Shown: positions 21,770 to 28,303 of the stretch, in pieces | How positions within the stretch are numbered: the stretch's first letter is position 1 | Layout: each line of letters begins with the position of its first letter | Virus record (IMG/VR): IMGVR_UViG_3300010372_000245 | Span: 1-41,569 of that record | DNA length: 41,569 bases | Direction: 5' to 3' (one strand) | Origin: a virus | Position numbers and translations under genes: made by a program | Notes under the pieces: model-generated | The model's database searches: none | Told to the model about the DNA's origin: nothing | What the model saw: the letters and a program-made list of their open reading frames with translations, nothing else

Positions 21770-22333
21770 ATGGCCGGCGTTACGCTTGAGTTCGATGCGG
21801 TTGCCGCACTGGCCGTGGTCAATGAGGCCGCCGCCGCGCTGGCCGACCCGGCGCCGATGCTGCGCGATATCGGCGAGTTCCTGCTGATCGCCCATGACCA
21901 GCGCTTTGCCAGCCAGGCCTCGCCAGACGGCACGCCCTGGCAGGCGCTGTCGCCGGCCTACCTAAAGCGCAAGAAGAAGAACCGAGACAAGATCCTGGTG
22001 CTCGATGGCTTCCTGAAGAACACCCTACGTTACCAGGTGAGCAACAACGAGCTGCTGTTCGGCACCAACCGCATCTATGGCGCGATGATGCACTTCGGCG
22101 GCAGCATCGATGTCGCCGCCCGCAGTCAGCAGGCCTACTTCCGCCAGGACGGCAAGACGGGCGACGTGGGCAACCAGTTCGTCAGCAAGCGCAAATCCAA
22201 CTTCGCCCAGTGGGTCACCATCGGTGGCTACACCATCCAGATCCCGGCGCGCCCTTGGCTGGGTATCAGCGACGACGACAACTACGCGATCGCCGGCATC
22301 GCCACCCGCTACCTGATGCCTAATTCCGCATAA
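21770..22333 (+). CDS. Virion morphogenesis protein (Mu gpG-like)
   Basis: 187 aa. SQASPDGTPWQALSPAYLKR (about 46-65) and a basic KKKNRDKILVLDGFLKNTLR stretch fit phage_tail_S/gpG virion morphogenesis proteins, as do the GTNRIYGAMMHFGG and IPARPWLGISDDD blocks. It is needed for head completion or head-tail joining. It follows muF by two bases and is the last gene before the second late-promoter motif. Confidence 0.88.
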   Translation: MAGVTLEFDAVAALAVVNEAAAALADPAPMLRDIGEFLLIAHDQRFASQASPDGTPWQALSPAYLKRKKKNRDKILVLDGFLKNTLRYQVSNNELLFGTNRIYGAMMHFGGSIDVAARSQQAYFRQDGKTGDVGNQFVSKRKSNFAQWVTIGGYTIQIPARPWLGISDDDNYAIAGIATRYLMPNSA

Positions 22334-22500
22334 CGCCAAAACGCGCCAGGAAGGCCCCTAGAGGCGTTTGGGGGCTGCCGTTGTACGCGTCGGGCTGCCT
22401 CTGGCCCTTTCCGGGGCTGTTTGGGCGTTTATAAACACGGTAGGCGGGGCGGCAGTGACTCACCTTCGCGCGTATCGCTACAAAACTCCCCGCCGAAAGA
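22334..22500. other. Intergenic gap, no gene (anti-CRISPR hotspot, unoccupied)
   Basis: The gap between the morphogenesis and protease genes totals 218 bp including the late-promoter motif. I see no open frame with a ribosome binding site. Weak inverted repeats (AAACGC 22339-22344 with GCGTTT 22364-22369; GGCGGGG with CCCCGCC across a long loop) could end the upstream transcript. In related Pseudomonas phages this gap often holds anti-CRISPR and aca genes; none is present. Confidence 0.6.
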
Positions 22501-22546
22501 TTTTTGCCCCGTCAAAATTACTTGCCCGGCCTGCCGCGCCAAGCTG
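22501..22546 (+). promoter_or_regulatory. Putative late promoter/activator site 2 (protease and head)
   Basis: TTTTT then GCCCCGTCAAAATTAC (22501-22521), a 19-nt GC-rich spacer and AAGCTG (22541-22546). It differs from the 14071 copy by one base in the 21-base core. It ends six bases before the protease ATG, so AAATTA rather than AAGCTG is the better -10 candidate here. It matches the place of Mu PI. Confidence 0.65.
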
Positions 22547-22551
22547 CCGGC

Positions 22552-23655
22552 ATGAAGACAAAACGCCTCCCTCTCGCCGTTGCACTCGCCGCCTGCAGTT
22601 TCGTACTGGGGGCGCCGGCTGCCGACAACACCATCTGGGTTCAGGTGACCCCGGCTGGCCATTTCCTGCCGGCTGATGGCCGCGAGATCAAGGTGCCGTC
22701 CTGGCACATCAACCAGGCGGTGGCCACCAAGGTCATCGAGCGCTTCCACGCTCGCAAGAACAAGCGCGTGGTCGACTATGAACACCAGACCCTGCTCAAG
22801 GAAGAGAACGGCCAGCCCGCTCCAGCTGCAGGTTGGTACCAGGCCCTGGAGTGGCGTGAGGGCGAAGGCCTGTTTGCCCAGGTGCAACTGACTGCCCGCG
22901 CCGCGCAGTACATCGCCGAGGGCGAGTACCAGTATTTCTCCCCCGTGTTCCTTTACCACCCGACCACCGGCGACGTCCTGGACGTGCAGATGGGCGCGCT
23001 CACCAATGCCCCGGCAATCGACGGCATGCAGGAACTCAGCCTGCGCGCCGCCGCGTCGTTCGGCTGTTTCGATGACTCCCCAGAGGAAAACCCCGTGAAC
23101 CAATTGCTGCTGGCGCTGATCGCCGCCCTCGGCCTGGCCGAAAACACCACCGAAGAGCAGGCAGTCGCCGCGCTCTCCGCCCACACCACCAACCTGCGCA
23201 AGCTGCTGGGCCTGGATGAAAAGGCCGGTGGCGAAGCCATGCTGGCAGCCTGCACCGGCCTCAAGGCCAAGGCCGCCACCAGCGTCGACCCGTCGCAGTT
23301 CGTGCCGTTGTCGGTCGTCGAAGGACTCAAGGCCGACATGGCAGCGCTGACCGCCCGCCTGGGTGAGCGCGACGAGAAGGATCTCGACAGCCAGATCACC
23401 GCCGCCCTGGAAGACGGTCGCCTGCACAAGACCATGGAGGAATGGGCGCGCGACCTCGGCAAGAGCAACCGCGCAGCGCTGACTGCCTACCTGGACAAGG
23501 CGCAACCCATCGCGGCCATCGCCGGTAGCCAGACCGGAGGCAAACCGCCGGTGGCGGACGAGAAGACTGGCCTGACCCAGGACGAGCTGGCTGTTTGCTC
23601 GCGCATGGGCCTCACCGCAGAACAGTTCAAGGCCGCCAAGGCCGAGGAGCAATAA
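22552..23655 (+). CDS. Head maturation protease (Mu gpI-like)
   Basis: 367 aa from ATG 22552; no clear ribosome binding site is seen. The N-terminus looks like a signal sequence (LPLAVALAACSFVLG), a feature I have also seen in relatives. The protease half carries VDYEHQTL (about 79-86) and EYQYFSPVFLY (about 125-135), conserved in the Mu I family and probably including the active-site His and Ser. The C-terminal half is the helical scaffold part, also made alone from the internal start at 23095. It cleaves scaffold during prohead maturation. Confidence 0.9.
   Translation: MKTKRLPLAVALAACSFVLGAPAADNTIWVQVTPAGHFLPADGREIKVPSWHINQAVATKVIERFHARKNKRVVDYEHQTLLKEENGQPAPAAGWYQALEWREGEGLFAQVQLTARAAQYIAEGEYQYFSPVFLYHPTTGDVLDVQMGALTNAPAIDGMQELSLRAAASFGCFDDSPEENPVNQLLLALIAALGLAENTTEEQAVAALSAHTTNLRKLLGLDEKAGGEAMLAACTGLKAKAATSVDPSQFVPLSVVEGLKADMAALTARLGERDEKDLDSQITAALEDGRLHKTMEEWARDLGKSNRAALTAYLDKAQPIAAIAGSQTGGKPPVADEKTGLTQDELAVCSRMGLTAEQFKAAKAEEQ
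23095..23655 (+). CDS. Scaffold protein from internal start within the protease gene (Mu gpZ-like)
   Basis: 186 aa in frame with the protease, beginning at GTG 23095 (MNQLLLALIAALGLAENTTE) with AGAGG eight bases upstream. The product is helical, with a coiled-coil middle (LKADMAALTARLGERDEKDL), as expected for a scaffold. Mu makes its scaffold Z as the C-terminal part of I. The internal ribosome binding site directly supports the same design here, though expression is not shown. Confidence 0.7.
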   Translation: MNQLLLALIAALGLAENTTEEQAVAALSAHTTNLRKLLGLDEKAGGEAMLAACTGLKAKAATSVDPSQFVPLSVVEGLKADMAALTARLGERDEKDLDSQITAALEDGRLHKTMEEWARDLGKSNRAALTAYLDKAQPIAAIAGSQTGGKPPVADEKTGLTQDELAVCSRMGLTAEQFKAAKAEEQ

Positions 23656-23658
23656 GCC

Positions 23659-24063
23659 ATGCCGCTGACCAAAGACCGCAACACCCAGCGCCGTGATGGC
23701 GTGCAGTTCAATGACCCGGTGGCGGCGTCTACCCGCATCTTTGCCGGCTCCCTGGTGTGCCTGGATGCTGCCGGTAATGCCGTGCCAGGCAGTCTCTCCG
23801 CGACCTTGAAGGCGCGCGGCGTGGCTCAGGAGCAAGTGGACAACCGCGACGGCGCTGCCGGTGCGCTGCGCATCGAGACCCGCCGTGGCGTGTTCCAGTT
23901 CGCCAACAGCGCCTCGACCGACGAGATCACCCGCGCCGATATCGGCAGCAAGTGCTTCATCGTCGACGACCAGACCGTCGCCAAGACTTCCGCCACTGAC
24001 ACCCGCTCTGTCGCCGGCACTATTCTCGATGTGGATGCCGGTGGCGTCTGGGTCGAAATCTAA
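23659..24063 (+). CDS. Probable capsid decoration (cement) protein
   Basis: 134 aa, three bases after the protease and before gpT. Beta-rich and Gly/Ala-rich: STRIFAGSLVCLDAAGNAVP, ARGVAQEQVDNRDGAAG, RRGVFQFANS, ending VAGTILDVDAGGVWVEI. This is the pattern of small head-decoration proteins that coat the outside of mature capsids. The gene order supports it; the family is not certain. Confidence 0.75.
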   Translation: MPLTKDRNTQRRDGVQFNDPVAASTRIFAGSLVCLDAAGNAVPGSLSATLKARGVAQEQVDNRDGAAGALRIETRRGVFQFANSASTDEITRADIGSKCFIVDDQTVAKTSATDTRSVAGTILDVDAGGVWVEI

Positions 24064-24077
24064 GGAGCAAGACTCAG

Positions 24078-24965
24078 ATGATCATCAACCGCACTAACCT
24101 GCAGAACCTTTTCACTGGCTACAAGGCGTCTTTCCAGAATGCCTTCGCCGGTATCACCCCGGACTTCACGCCGTTCGTGTTGGACGTGCCGTCGACCACC
24201 AGCCAGGAAACCTATCCGTGGCTGGGTAGCACTACCTCGTTCCGTGAATGGCTGGGCGATCGCGTCATCCAGAACCTGAAAGTGCATGACTACACCATCA
24301 AGAACCGCACCTTCGAGAACACCGTAGGTGTCCCGCGCGAGAGCATCGAAGATGACAGCTTCGGCGTCTTCAATCCGATGATGTCCCAACTCGGGCAAGA
24401 CGCCGCCAACCATCCAGCGCTGCTGGTGTATGAAATGCTGGCCGCTGGTTTCAGTCGCGTCTGCTACGACGGTCAATTCTTCTTCGATACCGACCACCCG
24501 GTGATCAACGCGGCCGGCGCCGAAGTGAGCGTTAGCAACTTCCAGGGCGGTGTCGGTACTGCCTGGTATCTGCTGGACACCAGTCGGGTGATGAAACCGC
24601 TGATCCTGCAGCGTCGCAAGAACTACAACTTCGTCTCGCTGGATCGTGAAACCGACGAAAACGTGTTCATGCGCAAGGAGTTCGTCTACGGCACCGATGC
24701 GCGCCTCAACGTGGGGTATGGCCTGTGGCAGTTGGCCTACGCCTCCAAGCAGGATCTGATCGCCGACAACTTCAACGCCGCCTACGCCGCCATGCAGGGC
24801 ATGACCGGCGACAAGGGCAAGAAGCTGGGCATCAAGCCAACCCTGCTGGTGGTACCGCCGACTCTGCGTTCCCAGGCGCTGCACATCCTCAACGCCGAAC
24901 AGGTCAACGGCACCACCAACATCAACCGCAACGCCGTCGACGTGCTCGTCACGCCGTGGCTGTGA
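24078..24965 (+). CDS. Major capsid protein (Mu gpT-like)
   Basis: 295 aa with AAGGAG upstream. Mu T-family features: NRTNLQNLFTGYKASFQNAF at the N-terminus, PWLGSTTSFREWLGDR (about 49-64), HDYTIKNRTFENTVGVPRES, QFFFDTDHP (about 133), and the C-terminal KLGIKPTLLVVPPTLRSQAL. HK97-type fold; hundreds of copies make the head shell. Confidence 0.95.
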   Translation: MIINRTNLQNLFTGYKASFQNAFAGITPDFTPFVLDVPSTTSQETYPWLGSTTSFREWLGDRVIQNLKVHDYTIKNRTFENTVGVPRESIEDDSFGVFNPMMSQLGQDAANHPALLVYEMLAAGFSRVCYDGQFFFDTDHPVINAAGAEVSVSNFQGGVGTAWYLLDTSRVMKPLILQRRKNYNFVSLDRETDENVFMRKEFVYGTDARLNVGYGLWQLAYASKQDLIADNFNAAYAAMQGMTGDKGKKLGIKPTLLVVPPTLRSQALHILNAEQVNGTTNINRNAVDVLVTPWL

Positions 24966-24977
24966 TGGGGGGGATGC

Positions 24978-25580
24978 ATGGCTGGTAAATCATCCGCTAC
25001 CAAGGCGCCTGCAAAGGCGTCGACCAAGAGCGCAGAAAAGGCAGCCCCAGCGGCTGCCCCTGCGGCCGCCGAACAGCTGGACAACCAGCCGGCGGCATCT
25101 ACTGAGAACGCTGCACTGGCTCAGGTGACCGAGCCGGCCAGCACCGAACAACCTGCGAATGAAGCATCCGTTCTGGAGAACGGTTCCATGGGGCAGGACG
25201 CCCCGACCGATACCGCCCCGGCCGCACCTGATACGGCGGCCGCCACCAGCCAACCGGCATCTGCCGCGCCCCAGGCGTCTGTGGGCGATGCCGTTGTGAA
25301 TCAACCAGGTGCGGAGGCGCAGGCAGCAGCATCGCCTGCAGGTGGCAATGCCACTGATGCTGTTGATGGCCTGGACGATGACGGCGATATCGAAGGTCTG
25401 TGGGTGGTGGCGATTCCCGAGCAGGGCTTCCGCCGCTGCGGCTACCGCTTCACCCGCGAGGGCTTCGGCATCGCCCTGGACGCACTGACGGCCGAGCAGA
25501 TCGAGCAGCTGGAGAACGAGCCCAACCTCAAGGTCGAGCGCGGCATCTTCAACGGGCGTGTCGGCGAGCGCGTGTACTGA
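24978..25580 (+). CDS. HI1506-related head/neck protein with disordered N-terminus
   Basis: 200 aa. The first ~130 residues are an Ala/Pro/Thr/Gln low-complexity tract. The C-terminal ~65 form a compact domain (IEGLWVVAIPEQGFRRCGYR, then LTAEQIEQLENEPNLKVER) typical of HI1506-related Mu-like prophage proteins. Function unknown; its place between gpT and gp36 suggests head completion. Confidence 0.78.
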   Translation: MAGKSSATKAPAKASTKSAEKAAPAAAPAAAEQLDNQPAASTENAALAQVTEPASTEQPANEASVLENGSMGQDAPTDTAPAAPDTAAATSQPASAAPQASVGDAVVNQPGAEAQAAASPAGGNATDAVDGLDDDGDIEGLWVVAIPEQGFRRCGYRFTREGFGIALDALTAEQIEQLENEPNLKVERGIFNGRVGERVY

Positions 25581-25583
25581 CCC

Positions 25584-26099
25584 ATGAACTACATCACCCA
25601 CGACGACCTGGCCGAACGCCCAGGCGCGCGCGAACTGGCCCAGGTGGCCACCAAGGAAGGCGTGCGCGCGGTGGCCACCGATCTGATGGAGGCCACCCTG
25701 CGCGGCGCTGACCGCAGCGCCTGGCCGGCTGATCAGGTCGCCGTTGCGGATGATGCCCTGCAGCGCATCCAGGACGCCGTCACCGAGGCTGAAAGCCTGA
25801 TCGATGGCTATCTGGCCAAGCGCAGCTACCCGCTGCCGCTCAGCCCGGTACCGAAACTGGTCACCGGCTGGGCGCGCGATATCGCCCGATACCTGCTGCA
25901 CAAGGATCGCGGGGGTAAAGAGGACAACGACCCAATCGTGCGCAACTACAAGGATGCGCTGAAGTTTCTGGGCCTGGTCGCCGAGGGCAAGTTCAGCCTC
26001 GGCGCCGAGGATCCGATCACCAGCAACCCGAACCAGCTCGACGTGCGCTTCGAGTCCGCGCCGGCTGTGTTCGATCGCAGCAGCAGGCGGGCGTACTGA
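25584..26099 (+). CDS. gp36-like neck protein (DUF1320)
   Basis: 171 aa. MNYITHDDLAERPGARELAQ, EAESLIDGYLAKRSYPLPL, and VTGWARDIARYLLHKDRG are DUF1320 hallmarks. The C-terminus includes SNPNQLDVRFESAPAVFDR. Related head-tail adaptors of the gp6/gp15 type close the portal and hold DNA. It overlaps the next gene by one base. Confidence 0.88.
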   Translation: MNYITHDDLAERPGARELAQVATKEGVRAVATDLMEATLRGADRSAWPADQVAVADDALQRIQDAVTEAESLIDGYLAKRSYPLPLSPVPKLVTGWARDIARYLLHKDRGGKEDNDPIVRNYKDALKFLGLVAEGKFSLGAEDPITSNPNQLDVRFESAPAVFDRSSRRAY

Positions 26100-26539
26100 T
26101 GAACTTCGCGCCGCTCGATACCACCCTCGTCGAGAACCGCCTGCGCGATCAGGTGCCGGACTTCGGCGAGGTCAACGGCGCTGCCGCGTATCACACGCTC
26201 AAGGGTCTGGACAGCTTCCGCACCGGCGACTGCTGGGTTGTGCTGGCTGCCGAGAGCAACCCGGCAGCCGATGGCGGCCAGCCTCGGCGCAAGGCGGCAG
26301 CGGCTGCTGTGTTCGGCGTGGTGATCTGCGCCAGGAACTACCGCGACGTGCATGCCGACGCGGCCAAGGATGAAGTGATGACTTTTGTCGGTAAGTCCCG
26401 AGAGGCACTTATCGGCTGGGCCCCAGCCGGCTGGAAGGATTGCATCTGGCTCAAGGGCCAGGTGCTCGATAGCGACAGCGACCGTGTGCTCTGGATCGAC
26501 ATTTACACCACCACCCATGTACTAGGGGGCAACCCGTGA
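26099..26539 (+). CDS. gp37-like protein (DUF1834), probable tail completion
   Basis: 146 aa. LDTTLVENRLRDQVPDFGEV, LDSFRTGDCWVVLAAESN, and VFGVVICARNYRDVHADAAK fit Mu gp37/DUF1834. The ALIGWAPAGW and FLKGQVLD-like WLKGQVLDSDSDRVLW blocks match tail-terminator folds. It would cap the tail tube at the neck. It overlaps the next gene by four bases. Confidence 0.82.
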   Translation: MNFAPLDTTLVENRLRDQVPDFGEVNGAAAYHTLKGLDSFRTGDCWVVLAAESNPAADGGQPRRKAAAAAVFGVVICARNYRDVHADAAKDEVMTFVGKSREALIGWAPAGWKDCIWLKGQVLDSDSDRVLWIDIYTTTHVLGGNP

Positions 26540-26745
26540 GCAAGCAACCCGAAACTGCAGCCAAGCCGGCTGCCAAGCCCGAGCTGCACAAGGTGAAACT
26601 GGCCAAGCCGCACAAGCATGCCGGCGAGGATCACCCCAAAGGCACGACCATCGACGTGACCGCCCCCGAGCGCGACTTCCTGATTCGCGCGGGTGTGATC
26701 GCAACCCCTGAAACTACCGACGCCGCCGCTCCGGCTGCCGAATAA
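26536..26745 (+). CDS. DUF7210-like small protein
   Basis: 69 aa from GTG 26536, with AGGGGG six to eight bases upstream. An Ala/Pro/Lys tail precedes a small domain, VKLAKPHKHAGEDHPKGTTI and VTAPERDFLIRAGVI, seen in short proteins of Mu-like tail operons. Function unknown. Confidence 0.75.
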   Translation: MSKQPETAAKPAAKPELHKVKLAKPHKHAGEDHPKGTTIDVTAPERDFLIRAGVIATPETTDAAAPAAE

Positions 26746-26756
26746 CGAGGTGCACA

Positions 26757-27530
26757 ATGTCTGAGTCTTACTACTTCGGCCAAGGCAAGCTGTGGATTGC
26801 CGAGATCCTCGCGGGTGGTTTGTTGGGCCCCTGGGTCTGGATTGGTGACGTGTCCGAATTGTCGGGCCAGGGCGCCGAATCCCGTGTTCAGCACCGTGAG
26901 TCGTTCAGTGGCGTCAATGCCATGGTCCGTGACTTCGGCAAAGAGCTGGGCATGACCTGGAACGCCACCATGCACCAGCTCGATGCCGACAACGTCGGTC
27001 GCTTTACCCGCTCGCGCATGAGTGCGCAAATCGCCGGTACCGTAACCGGTGAACTGCTGCCGAACCCGGTCACAAATGGTGACCTGATCGCGCTCGACCA
27101 CATGAACGTGACCAACCTGGTGCTCACTGACAGCGCTACGCCGACACCGGCCACCCTGGTGCGAGGTACGCACTACGAATACGACATTTTTGGCGATGTC
27201 GAGATCCTTACTCTGCCGACCTCACCGGCCCCGACCCAGCCACTGAAAGCCGCCTACAGCCACGGCGCTACCAAGCAGGCCGCGTTCCTGGCCGGCACCG
27301 ACAAGAACTACGCGCTGAAGTACAAAGGCATCAACCTGGCCGAGAACGGTGCGCCCATCCTGGTCGAGCTGTACAAGACCAGTGCCGGCCTGCTGCAGCA
27401 GCTCTCGCTCATCACCAGCGGCAACCAGCTGGCAGGCTCGCCGGTCACCTTCACCACGCTGCTGGATTCCAGCAAGCCTGCATCGGGCGACCTGGGTCAG
27501 TTTGGCCGCTTCGTTGAGATGGCTGCCTGA
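26757..27530 (+). CDS. Major tail tube protein
   Basis: 257 aa. Beta-rich: IGDVSELSGQGAESRVQHRE, NATMHQLDADNVGRFTRS, and a central VRGTHYEYDIFGDVEIL strand block, then SHGATKQAAFLAGTDKNYAL. Size and place before the chaperone pair and tape measure fit the tube protein of a long non-contractile tail. No sheath gene is found. Confidence 0.83.
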   Translation: MSESYYFGQGKLWIAEILAGGLLGPWVWIGDVSELSGQGAESRVQHRESFSGVNAMVRDFGKELGMTWNATMHQLDADNVGRFTRSRMSAQIAGTVTGELLPNPVTNGDLIALDHMNVTNLVLTDSATPTPATLVRGTHYEYDIFGDVEILTLPTSPAPTQPLKAAYSHGATKQAAFLAGTDKNYALKYKGINLAENGAPILVELYKTSAGLLQQLSLITSGNQLAGSPVTFTTLLDSSKPASGDLGQFGRFVEMAA

Positions 27531-27532
27531 TC

Positions 27533-28048
27533 ATGGCCCAGCGCAAGGAGAAGAAAGGCATCATCACCGCGCCCGAGGCCCCAGCGGCCGAGGGCGCGGA
27601 TGACCTGCAGAAACTTCACCCCAACCTGGAGGCGAAGCTCAACGGCCGCATCGTCGTCGTGCGAGAGTACGGCTTCGTCGAGGGCCTGCAGGTTCGCCAG
27701 CAGCTCAAGCCGTTCCTGGACGGTTTGTACGAGCTGATCAAAGCCGACTCGGTGCCACCCCTGGAGCAGATCATGGAGCTGGTCGTTGCGCACCTGGATG
27801 ACGTCCTGCAGGCGGTGGCCGCCTCGGCCGACATCGAGGTCGAGGAGCTGCGCACGCTGAAGGACCAGGACGAAGGCGATGCCCTGCTGCTGAAGTGGTG
27901 GACAGCCAACGGCCCTTTTTTCTATCGGCGCGCCCTAAGCCGGATTCTGGCCGAGCGTTACCGGGCGGCCGAGGCGGAAAAGCAGCGCGCTGGGCAGACG
28001 TCTACGCCTGCCTCATCCGCGCCGGCTACGGCGACGTCGAGCGAATAG
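27533..28048 (+). CDS. Tail assembly chaperone, upstream frame (DUF6631-like)
   Basis: 171 aa. After a Lys/Ala/Glu-rich start, RIVVVREYGFVEGLQVRQQL and PLEQIMELVVAHLDDVLQAV form the conserved part. This product corresponds to lambda gpG: the normal product of a pair that also makes a -1 frameshifted fusion. The slippery sites are at 27913-27922, after residue 127, and the last ~43 residues of the unshifted protein are Ala/Ser/Thr-rich. Confidence 0.82.
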   Translation: MAQRKEKKGIITAPEAPAAEGADDLQKLHPNLEAKLNGRIVVVREYGFVEGLQVRQQLKPFLDGLYELIKADSVPPLEQIMELVVAHLDDVLQAVAASADIEVEELRTLKDQDEGDALLLKWWTANGPFFYRRALSRILAERYRAAEAEKQRAGQTSTPASSAPATATSSE

Positions 28049-28197
28049 GTCGTTATACCGAGCGGCAGATCCTGCTGTTGTTCGAGGCAGAGAAGCGCCG
28101 ACGGCGTCTTGAGCGAGCTGAGAACTTCATTGACCTGAACAGGGCGGCGGCCAGCGTCAAAGATGCAGAGGAGCACTTCAGGGCGCTCCAAAAGTAG
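27533..28197 (+). CDS. Tail assembly chaperone -1 frameshift fusion (gpGT-like)
   Basis: The -1 frame is open from before the slip site to 28197. Slipping at CCCTTTT (27913-27919) or TTTTTTC (27916-27922) joins residues 1-129 to 92 more: WADVYACLIRAGYGDVERIG, TERQILLLFEAEKRRRRLER, then LNRAAASVKDAEEHFRAL, a total of about 221 aa. Both heptamers fit X XXY YYZ in the reading frame. Lambda and most long-tailed phages make this fusion to load tail tube subunits on the tape measure. The -1 frame could also start alone at GTG 27895, less likely. Confidence 0.8.
27913..27922 (+). promoter_or_regulatory. Programmed -1 ribosomal frameshift site (two overlapping heptamers)
   Basis: CCCTTTTTTC reads as GGC CCT TTT TTC in the upstream frame. 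C-CCT-TTT and T-TTT-TTC are both canonical slippery heptamers and lead to the same -1 frame. Confidence 0.82.
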
Positions 28198-28208
28198 GTG
28201 CCTGCCAT

Positions 28209-28232
28209 AGCCGCCGCCTGGCGGCTTTTTTT
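28209..28232 (+). terminator. Intrinsic terminator between tail chaperones and tape measure
   Basis: AGCCGCC (28209-28215) and GGCGGCT (28220-28226) form a perfect 7-bp stem around GCCT, followed by seven T. The T run is also the first part of the third late-promoter motif. Confidence 0.85.
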
Positions 28233-28273
28233 GCCTCGTCCAAATTACATCCCGCCCCGCGCGCGCGAGCATG
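28228..28273 (+). promoter_or_regulatory. Putative late promoter/activator site 3 (tape measure and tail tip)
   Basis: TTTTT then GCCTCGTCCAAATTAC (28228-28248), a 19-nt GC-rich spacer and AGCATG (28268-28273). One base differs from the 14071 copy in the core. It lies right after an intrinsic terminator and 30 bp before the tape-measure start, matching the place of Mu PP before the late tail genes. Confidence 0.65.
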
Positions 28274-28303
28274 TCGGCATCCCACCCATCTGGATGCTGA
28301 CCG

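Noticed and set aside
22429-23835. 468-codon minus-strand open frame
   Set aside because: It runs opposite to the protease/scaffold gene, which has family motifs; the minus frame has none.
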